A stretch of DNA of 64,000 bases from Toxorhynchites rutilus septentrionalis (Eukaryota > Arthropoda > Insecta > Diptera > Culicidae): positions 15,232,929 to 15,296,928 of the forward strand of contig NC_073744.1 in NCBI RefSeq assembly GCF_029784135.1, in the 5' to 3' direction. This document shows, in pieces, positions 10,190 to 21,782 of the stretch (positions are counted from its first letter, which is position 1; each line of letters starts with the position of its first letter). Both the position numbers and the translations under genes were made by a program. Below the pieces are notes generated by a model. The model saw only the letters and a program-made list of their open reading frames with translations. It was not told the origin of the DNA and did no database searches.

Positions 10190-12576
10190 AACCCAGGATA
10201 AGAGAACCTGCAATATGGCGACCGTGACAGGCCATTTTAACACACTATCTGCAGCGATCGAGAAAATAAATGAAAACGAGCAATCACACAACGATAATGC
10301 TAGCATACTGCACTATCGGACGCAACATTCTCGAAATAACCCACATCAAGGGAATCGACCTTTACATAATAATAGGAATCGTGGTAATTCTAACCTCAAC
10401 AACTACAACTTTAGACGGAACGATAGATTCTAACCTAGACCAACATACACGAATGCGAGCGATAATCATCAGAGGCAATCAGAGAGCTATCAGAGGCAAC
10501 ATAATCAAAACTTTTATCGACACCCGCAGAACAGGGCACCATTCAATGGCTCACGTGTTTTCTTAGCACAATCGGGAAACGCGCTCAACCCCCAGCTAAT
10601 AACCGTTGGGGGCATTGGACAAGACTCAAGACAAAGTCAAGGTCTTGGATGTTTTACAGGAGCAACCGACCCGACCGCAACGGCAAATGCAAGGTCAAGT
10701 AATTACCTACACTCGAATGAATTAATCACTGAGCGATGTTTCCAAATTAACTCCTCATGTAGTAATTTTGTTTACCTGAAATTAGAATTTTCGACATCAG
10801 AGTCCACTCTTTTTGTTGACTTAGGTGCCGAAATTTCTATTTTTTTAAAATAAACACAATCAAATCTACACAACAGATAAATTTTTCAGAAAAATGTCGA
10901 ATTACAGGCATAAATGACATACAAACGGAAACCCTTGGTACAACATTGACAGAAATTTTACTTTCTAACGGAACAACAATTAAACATAAATTCCAAATCG
11001 TAGATGCAAATTTTTCAATACCGACAGATGGAATTCTCGGTAGATGTTCTCAGATTCAGATGTTCGATAAGATATGATACATGATGTTTAATTATTGCTA
11101 ACAATGGAGAAATAATCGAAATACCTATTGAAGATAACCTTAACGGAGAATTTATTATACCACCTAGATGTGCAGTTTTCAAACAAATTTATACACTAAA
11201 AAAAAATAACGACTACGTCTTACTATAATAAGAAATCATACCAGGAGTGTGCAAACACGGCTGTAAACTCTAAAGATCTTGTAATAAGAATTATCAATAT
11301 GAACATTGAACCAGATCGCAAAAACAAAATTTTTTAAAGAAAATACATATCACTCCAAAGTTACGATGTTTTCAATTTCAACAGAACGAACCAAAACAAC
11401 CTTCTTCTTCTTTATTTAAGGCTCATTAGCATTTTAGATGTAACAGAGCCGAATTTTAATCGTGTACATGTCACATCGTTATCATATCTATAATTATCAC
11501 ATTACACAGTTGTCATTCGCCAGTATTCCTTCTATACCATTACATATGGTACCTTCACACAGTAGCCATTTAGGCGTAAGAGTATTCTTTCTGTTCTTCC
11601 ATTATCCAGTTGGACCACCGGACAGCGGAGACAGTTGAATTGTCATTGTTGAGTTATTTATAGAACAGCAGCCCGATGTGTCTTGCAGAGCAGAGCAGTT
11701 GTATGGATGAATCGATCTTATTTCGACCGTGGATCGATCTCCATCGCTGATGATTGTTGCGTGGACGTAGCTATTCTGTAACAACACAAAGATGGTCAAT
11801 GAGGGCCCTGAGTTTTGAACTCACGATCGATCGCTTACTAAGCGAACGCGCAACCAATGTGGCTACGGAGACCCCCGCACCAAAACAACCGAAACAAAAA
11901 ACTTTTTGAAGAACTAAATCTAACTGATTCACCAGAAATATGTAAACAGAAACTATCGGAACTATGTTCGAAGTTCAATGATATATTTGCTTTAGAAGGA
12001 GACACATTATCAAGTAACAATTTCTATAAGCAGAAAATAAATTTGTATGACAATACACCAGTATACATTAAAAATTACCGTTCACCCGAGGTTCATCGGC
12101 AAGAAATTAATTCACAAGTAAACAAACTATTGAATGACAACATAATTCAACCGTCCGTATCACCATATAACTCTCCCATGCTTTTGGTACCAAAGAAGTC
12201 CACAACTGACTCACAAAATTGGCGTTCAGTCGTAGATTTCAGGCAACTAAATAAAAAAATCGTTGTCGACAAATTCCCGCTACCTAGAATTGATGATATT
12301 TTAGATCAGCTAGGTAGAGCAAAATATTTTACAACTTTAGACTTGTTGAACAAGTTGAACTTGATGAACATACTAAACAAATTCACCGCTTTCTCTACGC
12401 CAACTGGTCATTTCGAATTTAACAGATTACCGCTCGGTTTGAACATATCACCGAACAATTTTCAAAGAATGATGACCATTGCCCTGAGTGGATTACCACC
12501 AGAGGAGTGTACGGATGCTCGGATGTACATTTCTTCCGAACCATTAGGTATGGGAGGAAAATTCGCAAAACCGTAA
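10190..12576 (+). pseudogene. Ty3/gypsy-class LTR retrotransposon remnant
   Basis: An Asn/Arg-rich gag-like tail (about 10215-10433) comes first. An aspartic-protease remnant follows: LFVDLGAEISIF near 10810, with the expected DTG changed to DLG, and PTDGILGRCSQIQMF near 11040. Reverse transcriptase follows from about 11890: KINLYDNTPVYIKNYR, QPSVSPYNSPMLLVPKK, WRSVVDFRQLNKKIVVDKFP, FTTLDLLN, HFEFNRLPLGL and a break after NNFQRMM. The catalytic YxDD block, RNase H and integrase are absent and no LTR is evident. A SINE (11402-11878) splits pol. Dead. Confidence 0.8.
11402..11878 (-). mobile_element. tRNA-derived SINE, copy 1, with 12-bp target duplication
   Basis: Flanked by ACCAAAACAACC at 11390-11401 and 11879-11890. 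On the minus strand it starts GGGGGTCTCCGTAGCCACAT then TGGTTGCG (box A-like). It continues with a box B-like segment around GAGTTCAAAACTC and ends with a 3' tail CTCTGTTAC..TTAAATAAAG. A second copy is at 34073-34496. The tail resembles the 3' ends of local LINEs, so mobilisation by a LINE partner is likely. Removing it restores the gypsy frame (RTKTT/NQNNRNKK region). Confidence 0.8.
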
Positions 12577-14170
12577 CATGAATGGAAATTAAGTAAAAGG
12601 CACATACTCAATACTGCGGAACGCCTGGTAACGAATGAATCCACAGAAAATTATCAACCGAATTCTCGCATTCCTATGGTAATAATTCAAACGTGACCCA
12701 TCTAATCCACCCCAATAAAAGCGCTACACTCTAATTACTATACTTCTAAAACACTGTATTATTCAATTGGTTATATCAAAATTGCGAGCAGATGGGAAAC
12801 GGGCCGACCGATCAATTCATCTTCTTCCGAAATGGAGAAAGCCTACAACGAATCTCAGCGCAACAGTTGTTAAGTATTCCATCTCGAGTCTGTTTGACGT
12901 GCATAGTTATACCTCCCCCACAGCGAGTTACAGGCCTGGAAGCGTACGTGAACGTAATGCTGAACACACACCAGACCCAGGCATTCCGTCATTGGTTTAC
13001 CAGAATTTCAAAGCAGCTCAAATAGAATCTGACACTCGTCGGATTCAAGTGCGAGTGCTTTACTTCATCCTTCGCGTGGGCTCTGTAATGAAGCCGTGGT
13101 TGGATTGGTCTCGAAAAAGCCACCTGGAAATATCTACCTAATTTCGTCTGGCGGAAATCTCACCCTACAACGAAATGTATCAGTATAGCGATGGGGCTGT
13201 TTTGGGCATAGCTTGATTAGGTTGCGTGAATGTTGGAATGGATGTCAATATGCTCACCTCAGGGAGGTGTCTACATCGAGTTATATACAAGGAAACACCG
13301 CACATGTGGAAACAATTTTAGGATGTGAGTGACTGAAAAAAACAGTCATGATCAGCATTAGCCAGCAAATGTGCATACGAAGGTTGTCATTTCACCACTC
13401 GAAACCTCTCTTATTGTCTCCTATTCATGCTTTCAATTATTCGATACTTTTCAATTTTATGCCAAACTCTAAACATATTGATTCCTGTTCAAAGTCCGAG
13501 AATATTCAATGATTTACCCGGTTCCGCAACCAATCAAATCCAAACAACTCTTCGAAATTTTAACAGACTCTAACAGGGATTACATTATCACAATCCCCCG
13601 GAGCAACAACTGGAAGGAATGGAACGCTCATAGTAATATACCGTAATTGTTTTTTGCATGATTGCAAATTTCTATATCGTTTCAAGTCATGAGGTTTATT
13701 CCGCGAAATACAACCATAATGTAACTGTGCAACACTGAGGTAGCAATAGATTGATGAAAATCAGACTGAATTGGATGCTTGTGGAAAAATCGCAGTTGCT
13801 CCCCAAGCCAAAAAGAAGTAAATCAATTAAGATTGGTCCGTACCTTCCGGCGTATGACCAAAAAAAAAATCCAAAATTACATCATCGAAAATTGAATGAA
13901 AACGGTCAGTCAAAAACAATTTTTTTTTCACAGAAAAAAATTTCATCGGGAAAAACTCAAATGTCGTACGTTGGATGGTGGGTGGATTTCTACATCCATC
14001 GTAAAGGGTAAATATTTAATAAACTTATCATCGCTGTTTTTTTTTCGTACGAAGTTGGAATAACGAAAATTTCATTATTCCAACTCGCTGCAGAAAATAT
14101 TGCGCAAACAAAAATATCAATTCCGTGCCGCGTTTTCCACGAATCACGGAGAAATCACAAAATTTATTAC
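12577..14170. other. No gene recognised
   Basis: Contains overlapping chance ORFs at about 12770-13140 that show no domain, and A+T-rich DNA. It may belong to the first intron of the gene whose exon 1 ends at 14171. Confidence 0.35.
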
Positions 14171-14364
14171 CTTAACGTGAGCGACTCCCCCGCCGCCGGT
14201 TTGTGGCTCATCCCCCGCGTTATCATCTCACCGAGCACGTCAAGCACTTCCGTCCGATTAAGCTCGCCAATCACAGTCGCATTGTACTCGGTGGACCACG
14301 GAAAGCGCCGTATCGTGGCCTGGGTACAATTGATGAGCCGCTCCAGCTCGACTGTTTCGCTCAT
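14171..14364 (-). CDS. Putative first coding exon of an unidentified gene
   Basis: An open frame of 65 codons starts MSETVELERLINCTQATIRR at 14364 and runs to a good splice donor, TTAAG|GTAATA, with the exon ending at 14171 (phase 2). It is G+C-rich compared with its surroundings, unbroken, and preceded on the minus strand by about 200 bp that look like a 5' leader. The peptide is mixed charged/hydrophobic, with no signal peptide or membrane segment. I do not recognise the family. The next exon would lie at lower coordinates or outside the window and I could not find it. A chance ORF remains possible. Confidence 0.45.
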
Positions 14365-14968
14365 GTTCTGTCGATCCGTGTCACCCCGTCACATTCACTC
14401 GAACTCTACCGGTTAGCGGAATATCGCCACATTTGACAACTCGATCATCACTAATTGAACAATGCACCATTGATTTAAGCTATACACAACAAGTAACGTG
14501 CTTTTCGACGAGAACAAATTCCACACAGAAACACACATCACCTCACGACTGAATTTTTGACGACATCACGACGCCACACGCACTAACCGATTCCAAACAA
14601 GAGCCTGAAATGAAAAATTAATAAGGCTTAATTAGTTTTCGATACTTGTCACGTTCGTTAAATTGATTCATGGTTGCATTTACAAGCATACGTGTTTCCA
14701 TATGAACTGATAATCACAAAGGTCTGGTATTAAATTTCCATTATCAAGGATATTTCTGTATAAGCAGATGCTAATCCATCTCTTCGAAGCAAACATAAAC
14801 AACGAGGCTATTGGAATTACCATTCTATTGGATAGTAGTAATCGTATTTATGAAGCCCAGTAAATAATTAGGTTATATTATGGTATGGTATAAAGAATTT
14901 GCAGGTCGTTCTGTCCTACCTAATCTTGGATATATATGGAATGGACAATACTGTTTTCCACACCTTTT

Positions 14969-14984
14969 GACGTAGGACTACGTC
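14969..14984. repeat. 16-bp near-palindrome, identical copy
   Basis: GACGTAGGACTACGTC, preceded by TTTT and followed by TTTG. The DNA to its right is unlike that next to the other copies for more than about 20 bp. 14600-14960 holds nothing recognisable. Confidence 0.85.
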
Positions 14985-15079
14985 TTTGATTTCTATATAC
15001 AGGTGTCATTCTCCGAAAAATGTAACGTTTATTAAGAGTTCTCAAATGCATATTACGCTGAATCGTTCTTACGATATAT

Positions 15080-15890
15080 GTTATCAGCCATTCCATGCCA
15101 AACCGATATAGTGGTTCTCAGATTTTCGTCAAAAGTGGAAGTTTTGTTCTTCATCGCAAATTATTAGACCCGTATTTTTTTATTTTTTTGTTAGGGAGAC
15201 CATTTCCATTGTAGGGTGGTCCGAAAAATCCATTTTTTCGCATTTTTGCCAAAATGACTTTTTTTCAAAAATTCACAACTTTCGAACCACTGGACTAATT
15301 CAGATGTTCGACATATCAAATTAAAGCCAATTAGCTGGACTTTCTTGGAAAAATACTACAGTTGCGGAAAATTTGAATCATGTTTTCATTATTATTGATT
15401 GTATTTGTTTTTTATAGTTTCCATGGACTCGGGACCAAAGGTGCTATATTTTTTTATATTTTTTCTGGAAAGCTGAGGATTTTTCACATAACATATCTCG
15501 AAACCAGGGAGGGATTTTTTTTTCGTTTTCGAGTTATGATTTTTCAAAGTTAACCGATGGTCCGAAAAATAATTTTTCCCATTTTTTCCACTACAAAATC
15601 ATAACTTTTGATCTACTGGACCGATTCAAATGATCAATATATCAAATTAAAGCCAATGAACTAGTCTTATTTGCAAAAATATTACATTCTTAATTAAAAT
15701 GGATTTTGTTTTCGTAATTATTGATTACATTTGTTTTTTATAGCTTACATCGTTTCGGGACCAAGAGCGCCATATTTTTTTATATTTTTTTCCTGAAAGC
15801 TGAGGTTTTTTTCACATAATATATCCAAATACCAAAGAGGTGTTATTTTTCGTTTTTGAGTTATGATTTTTCAAAGTTAACATGTTTTCA
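15080..15890 (+). repeat. Two tandem units (about 0.33 kb) of a dispersed repeat
   Basis: Unit text such as GACATATCAAATTAAAGCCA, GATTGTATTTGTTTTTTATAG, TCGGGACCAA, AAGCTGAGG and TTATGATTTTTCAAAGTTAAC appears from about 15290 and again from about 15617. A further diverged copy is at 34560-34830. Long T/A runs and the absence of ORFs argue for a non-coding repeat. Confidence 0.7.
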
Positions 15891-17735
15891 GTTTTCGTTC
15901 AATGTTTATATGCGACTAGACTGGATGTATGTGACTATAATCCAATTAATTGGCAAGTGTGTTATTTTTTCAAAAAAGTCTGGCTGGTAGACTTTAATTT
16001 GATATATTTGATATATCATCTGAACTTCTTTCCCATGTTTGCAACACAAAATTGTGTTCCATAATTCGTTCTACCAAACAAATTAGCAATAACTTTTTCG
16101 AATGTAAACATGCAAGGTTTCATGCATCACTCAAATTGTATGCAAGATTTCATGAAAGCTACGATAAAAGTGTCACCCATACAATTATCGTCCGTTAATT
16201 GGGCCGGAAAATCAACTCAATTATCGAATTTCACTCGCAAACTGGGCTGCAAAACAACAAAAAGCAATAAAGTATACCGGGGCAAATTGAAATTCGAGGT
16301 AAGTTAAAACGGAAATCATAACTTTTACATATGATTGTGGATTGATGTGATAAAAATAAATAGCAGGCCTTATCTTTCAACTCACATAATGACATCCATT
16401 ACCAGAAGATTTGAATGCTTTAATGCAATCCGTGCCTACGTTTAGTTTTCCTTGTTACGTGAAATCAAAACAAACATTTTTGCGCGATGACTCAATCAGT
16501 TCGAATACACTGATTTTTTGAAAAATATTGCCACAGTTGCACGTCAGTTAATCAAATAGGGATAATCAAGTGTAGTGGGTTTGAAAACTAAACTGAAAAT
16601 GGTTTTCGTATTGCTCCGAGCATTTAAACTCACCCCATGGTTTTTTCAACCCTGGGGTAAGTTGGAACCAGTGACAATCGGCTATTTTTAAACATTGTAT
16701 GAATGAATGATGATACATTTAAAAAATCAGAATCATTCATATTTCGTTCCTCAGTATGCTCTACATAATTTTTGAATACACAGACATGATACAAGTCAAA
16801 TTTGTTGATTTTGCAACTAGGGGTCGTTCGAATATAACGTAATGCAATTATTTTACTATTTTAGACTCCCTCTTCTCTACATAATATGTAACAAATGGTC
16901 ATTTTCATAAAAATGTTTAGATTTAGTTGGACTTATTTCTGAATAAGGTCCCCCAAAAGCCATCCAGCCTCCCTTTTTGAATGCGTTTCATAATATTTGA
17001 ATATTTCAATGATCCCCTAAACCTCATTAGTGGCTGTTTCGAGTGGCTCTACCCAGACATGAAAGCGTCTAAAATAGTATTCTTGATGGTATTGTTTCGT
17101 ACATTAATTCCTAGTATGTAGTGTTCATTCTGTGTATATTAGACATCTCACGTGTACCAAAACACTTTTTTTTTCCAAATGTTTATATGGTATTCTATCA
17201 ATTTAGTGTTTCAAAAATCAGTTGTAGATAGTTCGAGAAGCCAAACCGCACATTAAACTCATGATAGTTTCGCATTTCAACTCACCCCGCTCTACGGACA
17301 AGTTAAAACAATGCATATGAAAACTGAACATTTTCAAAATTAATATTTTTCGAAACATCCAGTGTGAATCCCTTTTTTTTTTCGAAAGTCATCTGTTACA
17401 CCTTGTATATGCTGCGAACAGAATTCAATTTCATTATTTAATGATTTTTTTAGATAACTCTCAAGTTGAACTTCGAAAAAATCGTTTCAACTTGCCACAG
17501 TGTACCTTACTTCAAACTGAAGATGACGTCAATTATTGGTACATAACTGGTTTGCAGCCCACACCCAGACTAACGTTGGCTGAAAACATTTCACCTTTGG
17601 CAGAAATGATGCCATTTCGTGTGCTGTAGGGTCAAATGCGCATATAATGAGCTGTTTTAAAAGCTTAAAAATGGTTTGTATGTATGTGAGCAGATATCTC
17701 TTTCTGTTTTCTTTTCTCATTTCATTTTGGATTGT
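15891..17735. other. Gene-poor A+T-rich DNA, possible worn pogo-like element
   Basis: GGGGCAAATTGAAATTCGAGG (16278) and, inverted, GGGGTGAGTTGAAATGCGA (about 17272-17290) could be opposite ends of an element of about 1 kb, with TA near the left end. The ORFs at 15882-16064, 16110-16307 and 17441-17629 look like chance frames. Confidence 0.3.
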
Positions 17736-17737
17736 GC

Positions 17738-17838
17738 CAAAAAAAAAGTCCATACGACATCAATGGGGATCGAAACCAAGGCCGACTGGAATGCAAAGAT
17801 ATTTCACACGACCACGCCATCCATATAACTGCTAGCGC
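17738..17838 (-). mobile_element. tRNA-derived SINE fragment
   Basis: On the minus strand it holds a box A-like TGGCGTGGTCGTG and, about 45 nt later, a box B-like GGTTTCGATCCCC. A T-rich stretch follows. It cannot fold as an intact tRNA by eye (the acceptor arm does not pair), so I call it a SINE or tRNA-like fragment. Confidence 0.45.
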
Positions 17839-18239
17839 TGTTATATAGAAGCGTGATAATATTACACCTCATCATAAAATGAAGTTGGAAAGTGTTTTCT
17901 AAGAGGATAAAGCAGAACATGAACAAGAATATATCTTTCTCTGTCTGGGCCGTGTATTTGGTAAACTATACGAAAAGCTTTCATATGCTTTCATTTAAAT
18001 GTGTCTCCTGTTTCGCTCGCTCATATTGGCTCTAGCATATATATTATACAAATGATATACATGCATTGGGGAGCAGAACATTTTCTGTTGTTTTTCAGCT
18101 CATTTAATGTAATAAATCGGGACGCCATAACATGTGCTAATAATTAACTATGGGTGTAGTTGCACGGTTGCACGCCCTGTTAATGATAAGTCCAGTTGAA
18201 GATAGTTCAGTTAGCGAATGGCTGCTGTATATGATGGGC

Positions 18240-19300
18240 TGACGAAAATCTAAAGCGAGTGTCTTCCGGGTTGCAGCATCATGGGCAATTGTACAGGTAT
18301 AACTATACCGATTATGATATTCCTAAGCTCATCAATAACGTCAATGGTACTTTTCAATCAGCTCTACTTTGCGAACTTTATGATGAGGCAAGAATGTTAT
18401 TGGTGATCATGTGATCATGTTGGATAATTTATGTCTTGAGAGCTACGTGCAACGATTCGCTGATGCTGACCTTGATGTGAAACACCTTAAAATCGATTTG
18501 TCGTGACTTCTCTATTGAACTCGTGAAACAGATTTCAAAGCGTTTTGTATTCAGCGATCCGGTTCTCAAACCTGCGGCTTTGATAAACCCTCAAAATCGC
18601 GTCAAGCTTCCAGCCTTAATGATTTGATGCGCCTATTTCCTCAGTTCGTTGAAGCAGGTAATATAAGGCTTGGATAACGAATGCAGACTAAAGCCTCTTT
18701 CAGTTATAACTTGGTCGCATAAAGTAGGACATCTCTCAGCATAGAAATAACGTACAAAAAAGGGACGGATGTCATTTTGTAAGTCTTTTAATGAAATTTA
18801 AGGAAAAATACATGTAAATTATGTTTGGGCGAATTTTCGAACTTTTCGTGTGATACCACCTATCATTTTTTGCACAGTACTGCTTATAACCACATTTGCT
18901 AAACCTAAAAAATGACATCCTTCCCTTTTTGTACGTTATTTCTATGCTAAGAAATGTTCTACTCTATGCGACCAAATTATAACTGAAACAGGCTATACTC
19001 AAGACGAATCTTATGGAGCAAAAATTGAGTGATTCGGATATAACTTGGTCCCAGCTGTTGGATGTCAAAAGGCGTTATGAGAAATTTTTGTATCCCAAGT
19101 ATCCTTTGTATGCTAAGGTCGTTTTTGATAACATACATCAGCGTGTGTCGAGCGAATATTTTCGCTTTACTATGCCAACAAAACGAAGTCCGGAAATCGG
19201 TTGGCACCCACAATTATAGACTCTTTTTTGAAAGCTAAAAACTATGTAACGGCTCAAGGAGGCGCGTCAAGGATGAAATTGACGGAAAATTTAAAAGCAA
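18240..19300 (+). pseudogene. Decayed transposase-like coding region
   Basis: Broken frames read SALLCELYDEARMLLV, FSIELVKQISKRFVFSDPVL, KPAALINPQNRV and SLNDLMRLFPQFVEAG. Beyond the MITE at 18692-18994 comes a stretch ending MPTKRSPEIGWHPQL. The style recalls the C-terminal part of hAT/ZMYM-type transposases, but I see no catalytic block, so the family is a guess. Stops occur every 30-60 codons. Confidence 0.35.
18692..18994. mobile_element. MITE with terminal inverted repeats of about 87 bp
   Basis: The left arm (18692-18779) and the inverted right arm (about 18908-18994) match over nearly their full length. Shared text includes AGCCT(C/G)TTTCAGTTATAA, TTGGTCGCATA, AGCATAGAAATAACGTACAA and GGATGTCATTTT. 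Only about 130 bp lie between them, so a transcript would form a long hairpin. No clear target duplication could be seen. Confidence 0.8.
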
Positions 19301-19479
19301 TTTCAACATAACTATGTATAAACATCATACAATTCAGAGGATCATGAGAAAACCTTTTTATGATTTATTTTGTTATATTGATACAACTTTAATAAGAAAA
19401 ATAGATTCAAAATGACATTTATTTTCATTTTTTTTTCTTAATTATTCGATACAGATTTTTTTCAGAAAATGTTCAGAAT

Positions 19480-19830
19480 TAAATGTGGCAACCCTGGTGA
19501 TTTGCCTCGAATTAGACATACCGAGGCACCACTCAGTGTCGCATTGGAAGCGATTGTGACCTGTAATTGGACATATCAACAAACACAACACAATGTGAAA
19601 AACAAGTTAAAACAAAAAAACATTGATAATCTAACAAATAATCATTAGAAAAGTATGCAAAACACATAATCTAGTAAAATGGTTGGTAAATGGTTGAAAA
19701 CACTCCTCAAAATTTATCGTGTTGCAGACACTTGTACAAAGGATGGTTACAAAAATGTCCAATTATTCGTGTCGCATTACAGGTCTGTCCTATTAGCTAG
19801 ATGCCCAATTAGAGGATAATCACTCTATAT
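19480..19830 (-). repeat. Dispersed repeat, fuller copy of 7240-7445
   Basis: The reverse complement contains CTCTAATTGGGCATCTAGCT, AATGCGACA, TTGGACATTTTTGTAACC and GGTGCCTCGG, in the same order as the 7240 copy. The middle is longer here. Non-coding. Confidence 0.55.
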
Positions 19831-19999
19831 TGATCTCACACATATCGTTCCATTAGGGGTTTAGGTACCATTTTGGCGAAAGCTTTTTGGATTGTAGGAT
19901 TGTAGATTGAATTCATACGATTTCAGTAATCATATCACTACTTGATCGAAGGGCAGTTCGAATCAATTCTATCAGCGCACTATAATTCGGCCGGTTTTT

Positions 20000-20200
20000 G
20001 ACGTAGGACTACGCCTTTCAGTAAAGGTTCAAATCAGAAAACAGGTCACGTTTTTATGAAATAATGTTGACGTTCATAACTTTCTTGCTGCATACGAATT
20101 TTTGATGATTTGCATTCCATTCGATTCGTAAATTTTCCAACATTTGTTCAATATGTTATACATTACAAAACCCTGGACTGTAAATGGTTTAAATTGATGA
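20000..20200 (+). repeat. Palindrome-ended repeat, left end
   Basis: Begins GACGTAGGACTACGCC and continues CAGAAAACAGG, CACGTTTTTATGAAATA, GTTGACGTTCATAACTT, ATTTTTGATGATTTG. The same series of motifs occurs in reverse at 30947-30750, so these are two ends of one family. Confidence 0.75.
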
Positions 20201-20542
20201 AAATTGATGAATTGATGAAGCGCTCCCATTTTCCCATACATTTCGTGATCATTTGTGTGTACCTCTGTGTATATCTTGCTCACGCGGTCAAAGTGTGAAA
20301 GCAGAATTTTTTGTATATATTTCTATTAACCAGTCTTGCTCCGGCCAGCGAGCAGTCAACATCATTTCGAATGTTTGATAGCGTACCATCTTGTGAATGA
20401 ATTTGTTTTGCGATTATGTTTTGTTCGATAATCAAGTTTATCTGAACAAAAACACATAATTAACAGATGGCGAGTCCTCAACTAAACTAGAATATTTCAA
20501 AGATCGGATTTTGTTCCGATGCCAACGTTTGTATAAAATAAA

Positions 20543-20938
20543 ATGACGGAATTCTTACTGACGCTTCGCGTCGTATTGCTTCTGATGTTCCAATCGGTGA
20601 ACTCGGAAGCAGAGGTTCAAGTACAGAACTATCATAACAACTTATAAGTGCAGTACATGACAGAGCCGGCAAAAATCGAGCCCGTATACGTGTTGCGTTC
20701 CGATGGGCCATGTATGCACATATCCTTTGTTTTTAATCCAATCTGCCCACGATTAAGCGTATGTGCACAAACCGCCACGCATTTTTTTCCTCTTCTATTT
20801 TCCAAGGCAACTCGTTATTCATGGAAAATTCAATTAAGAAAACTTCATATTCAGCCAGAATTAAAAGCGATTAATTTTCTCCTCCATTCGTTCGCAATTA
20901 TACATAGGCCGCATAAGAGCCTTCCTCAGTTGGTGTAG
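20543..20938 (+). pseudogene. Signal-peptide ORF interrupted by one stop
   Basis: A TATA-like GTATAAAAT lies immediately upstream of an ATG at 20543. The first 34 codons read MTEFLLTLRVVLLLMFQSVN then SEAEVQVQNYHNNL, a convincing secretory signal (hydrophobic core, Ser/Glu cleavage zone). After a TAA at 20645-20647 the same frame stays open for 97 codons (VQYMTEPAKIEPVYVLRSDG...). I do not recognise the family. Its length and composition fit a small secreted or cuticle-like protein. It could be a pseudogene, a 34-residue peptide gene, or chance. Confidence 0.3.
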
Positions 20939-21782
20939 AAAAAAATCACCAGCTGTAATAACGTTGATAAAAAAGGACAAGTTTCATCTACCAAAGTTCA
21001 ACTTGTTTTCAATAATGGTCCTATTCACAGATGCATTCCAAAATGTAAAATGTTCCGCCGGTAAATACTGAGACACGCGGCGAAAAAAAAGTGACAAACT
21101 CCCATTGCATCAGCAAGAGTTTACAAACTCGCGTTACATATCCCCTCTGCCCCATTTAGAGAAAGTTTTCATATATCCGTTTGAATGTACAGTGATACAC
21201 TCAATAACTGGAACTTATATCTTGTTCGAGCGACAGAGTGACAGAATGGCGATGTTTTCCGAGCTTCCAAATCTGCTTCTTTTCCGGGTGGAAGCAATTC
21301 GCAGTGTTTCAAATTCGGAGATTATATACATAGTTTCAAATTTTCGTCCAAATATGTTCACTTCTCAGCGCGCGCGTCACATGGATTACGAATCCTTTCG
21401 TCAATGCTAGTTTCACTCCAGTGAACGAGGAAAAAGTTTCGTAATTATCCGTTGGATAATGAATCGTTGCAGTTTTTGACAAAATTACACTTGCTTTTGA
21501 TGAACACATATTAGACTTCTGATTCTTGAGTGTTTTCGCGATATTTTCCACAACTTTGCAACTTCATAGCATCGTGTCGACCAAATTAGCCAAAGTGCTT
21601 CCCTTCTAATGAATCATATTCCATTAGAAGGGGAGCCGGAAACTTTTCGAGCTCATGATATAACGTTTTTATTCGAAACGTGCAAACTTAAATAAATCTG
21701 CAGTTGAAATTCAATTATGTCGGTGTTTTCTAGTGCGCAAATAAACAAAGTAAAAAATATACAAAAGACAACAACCCGATAT

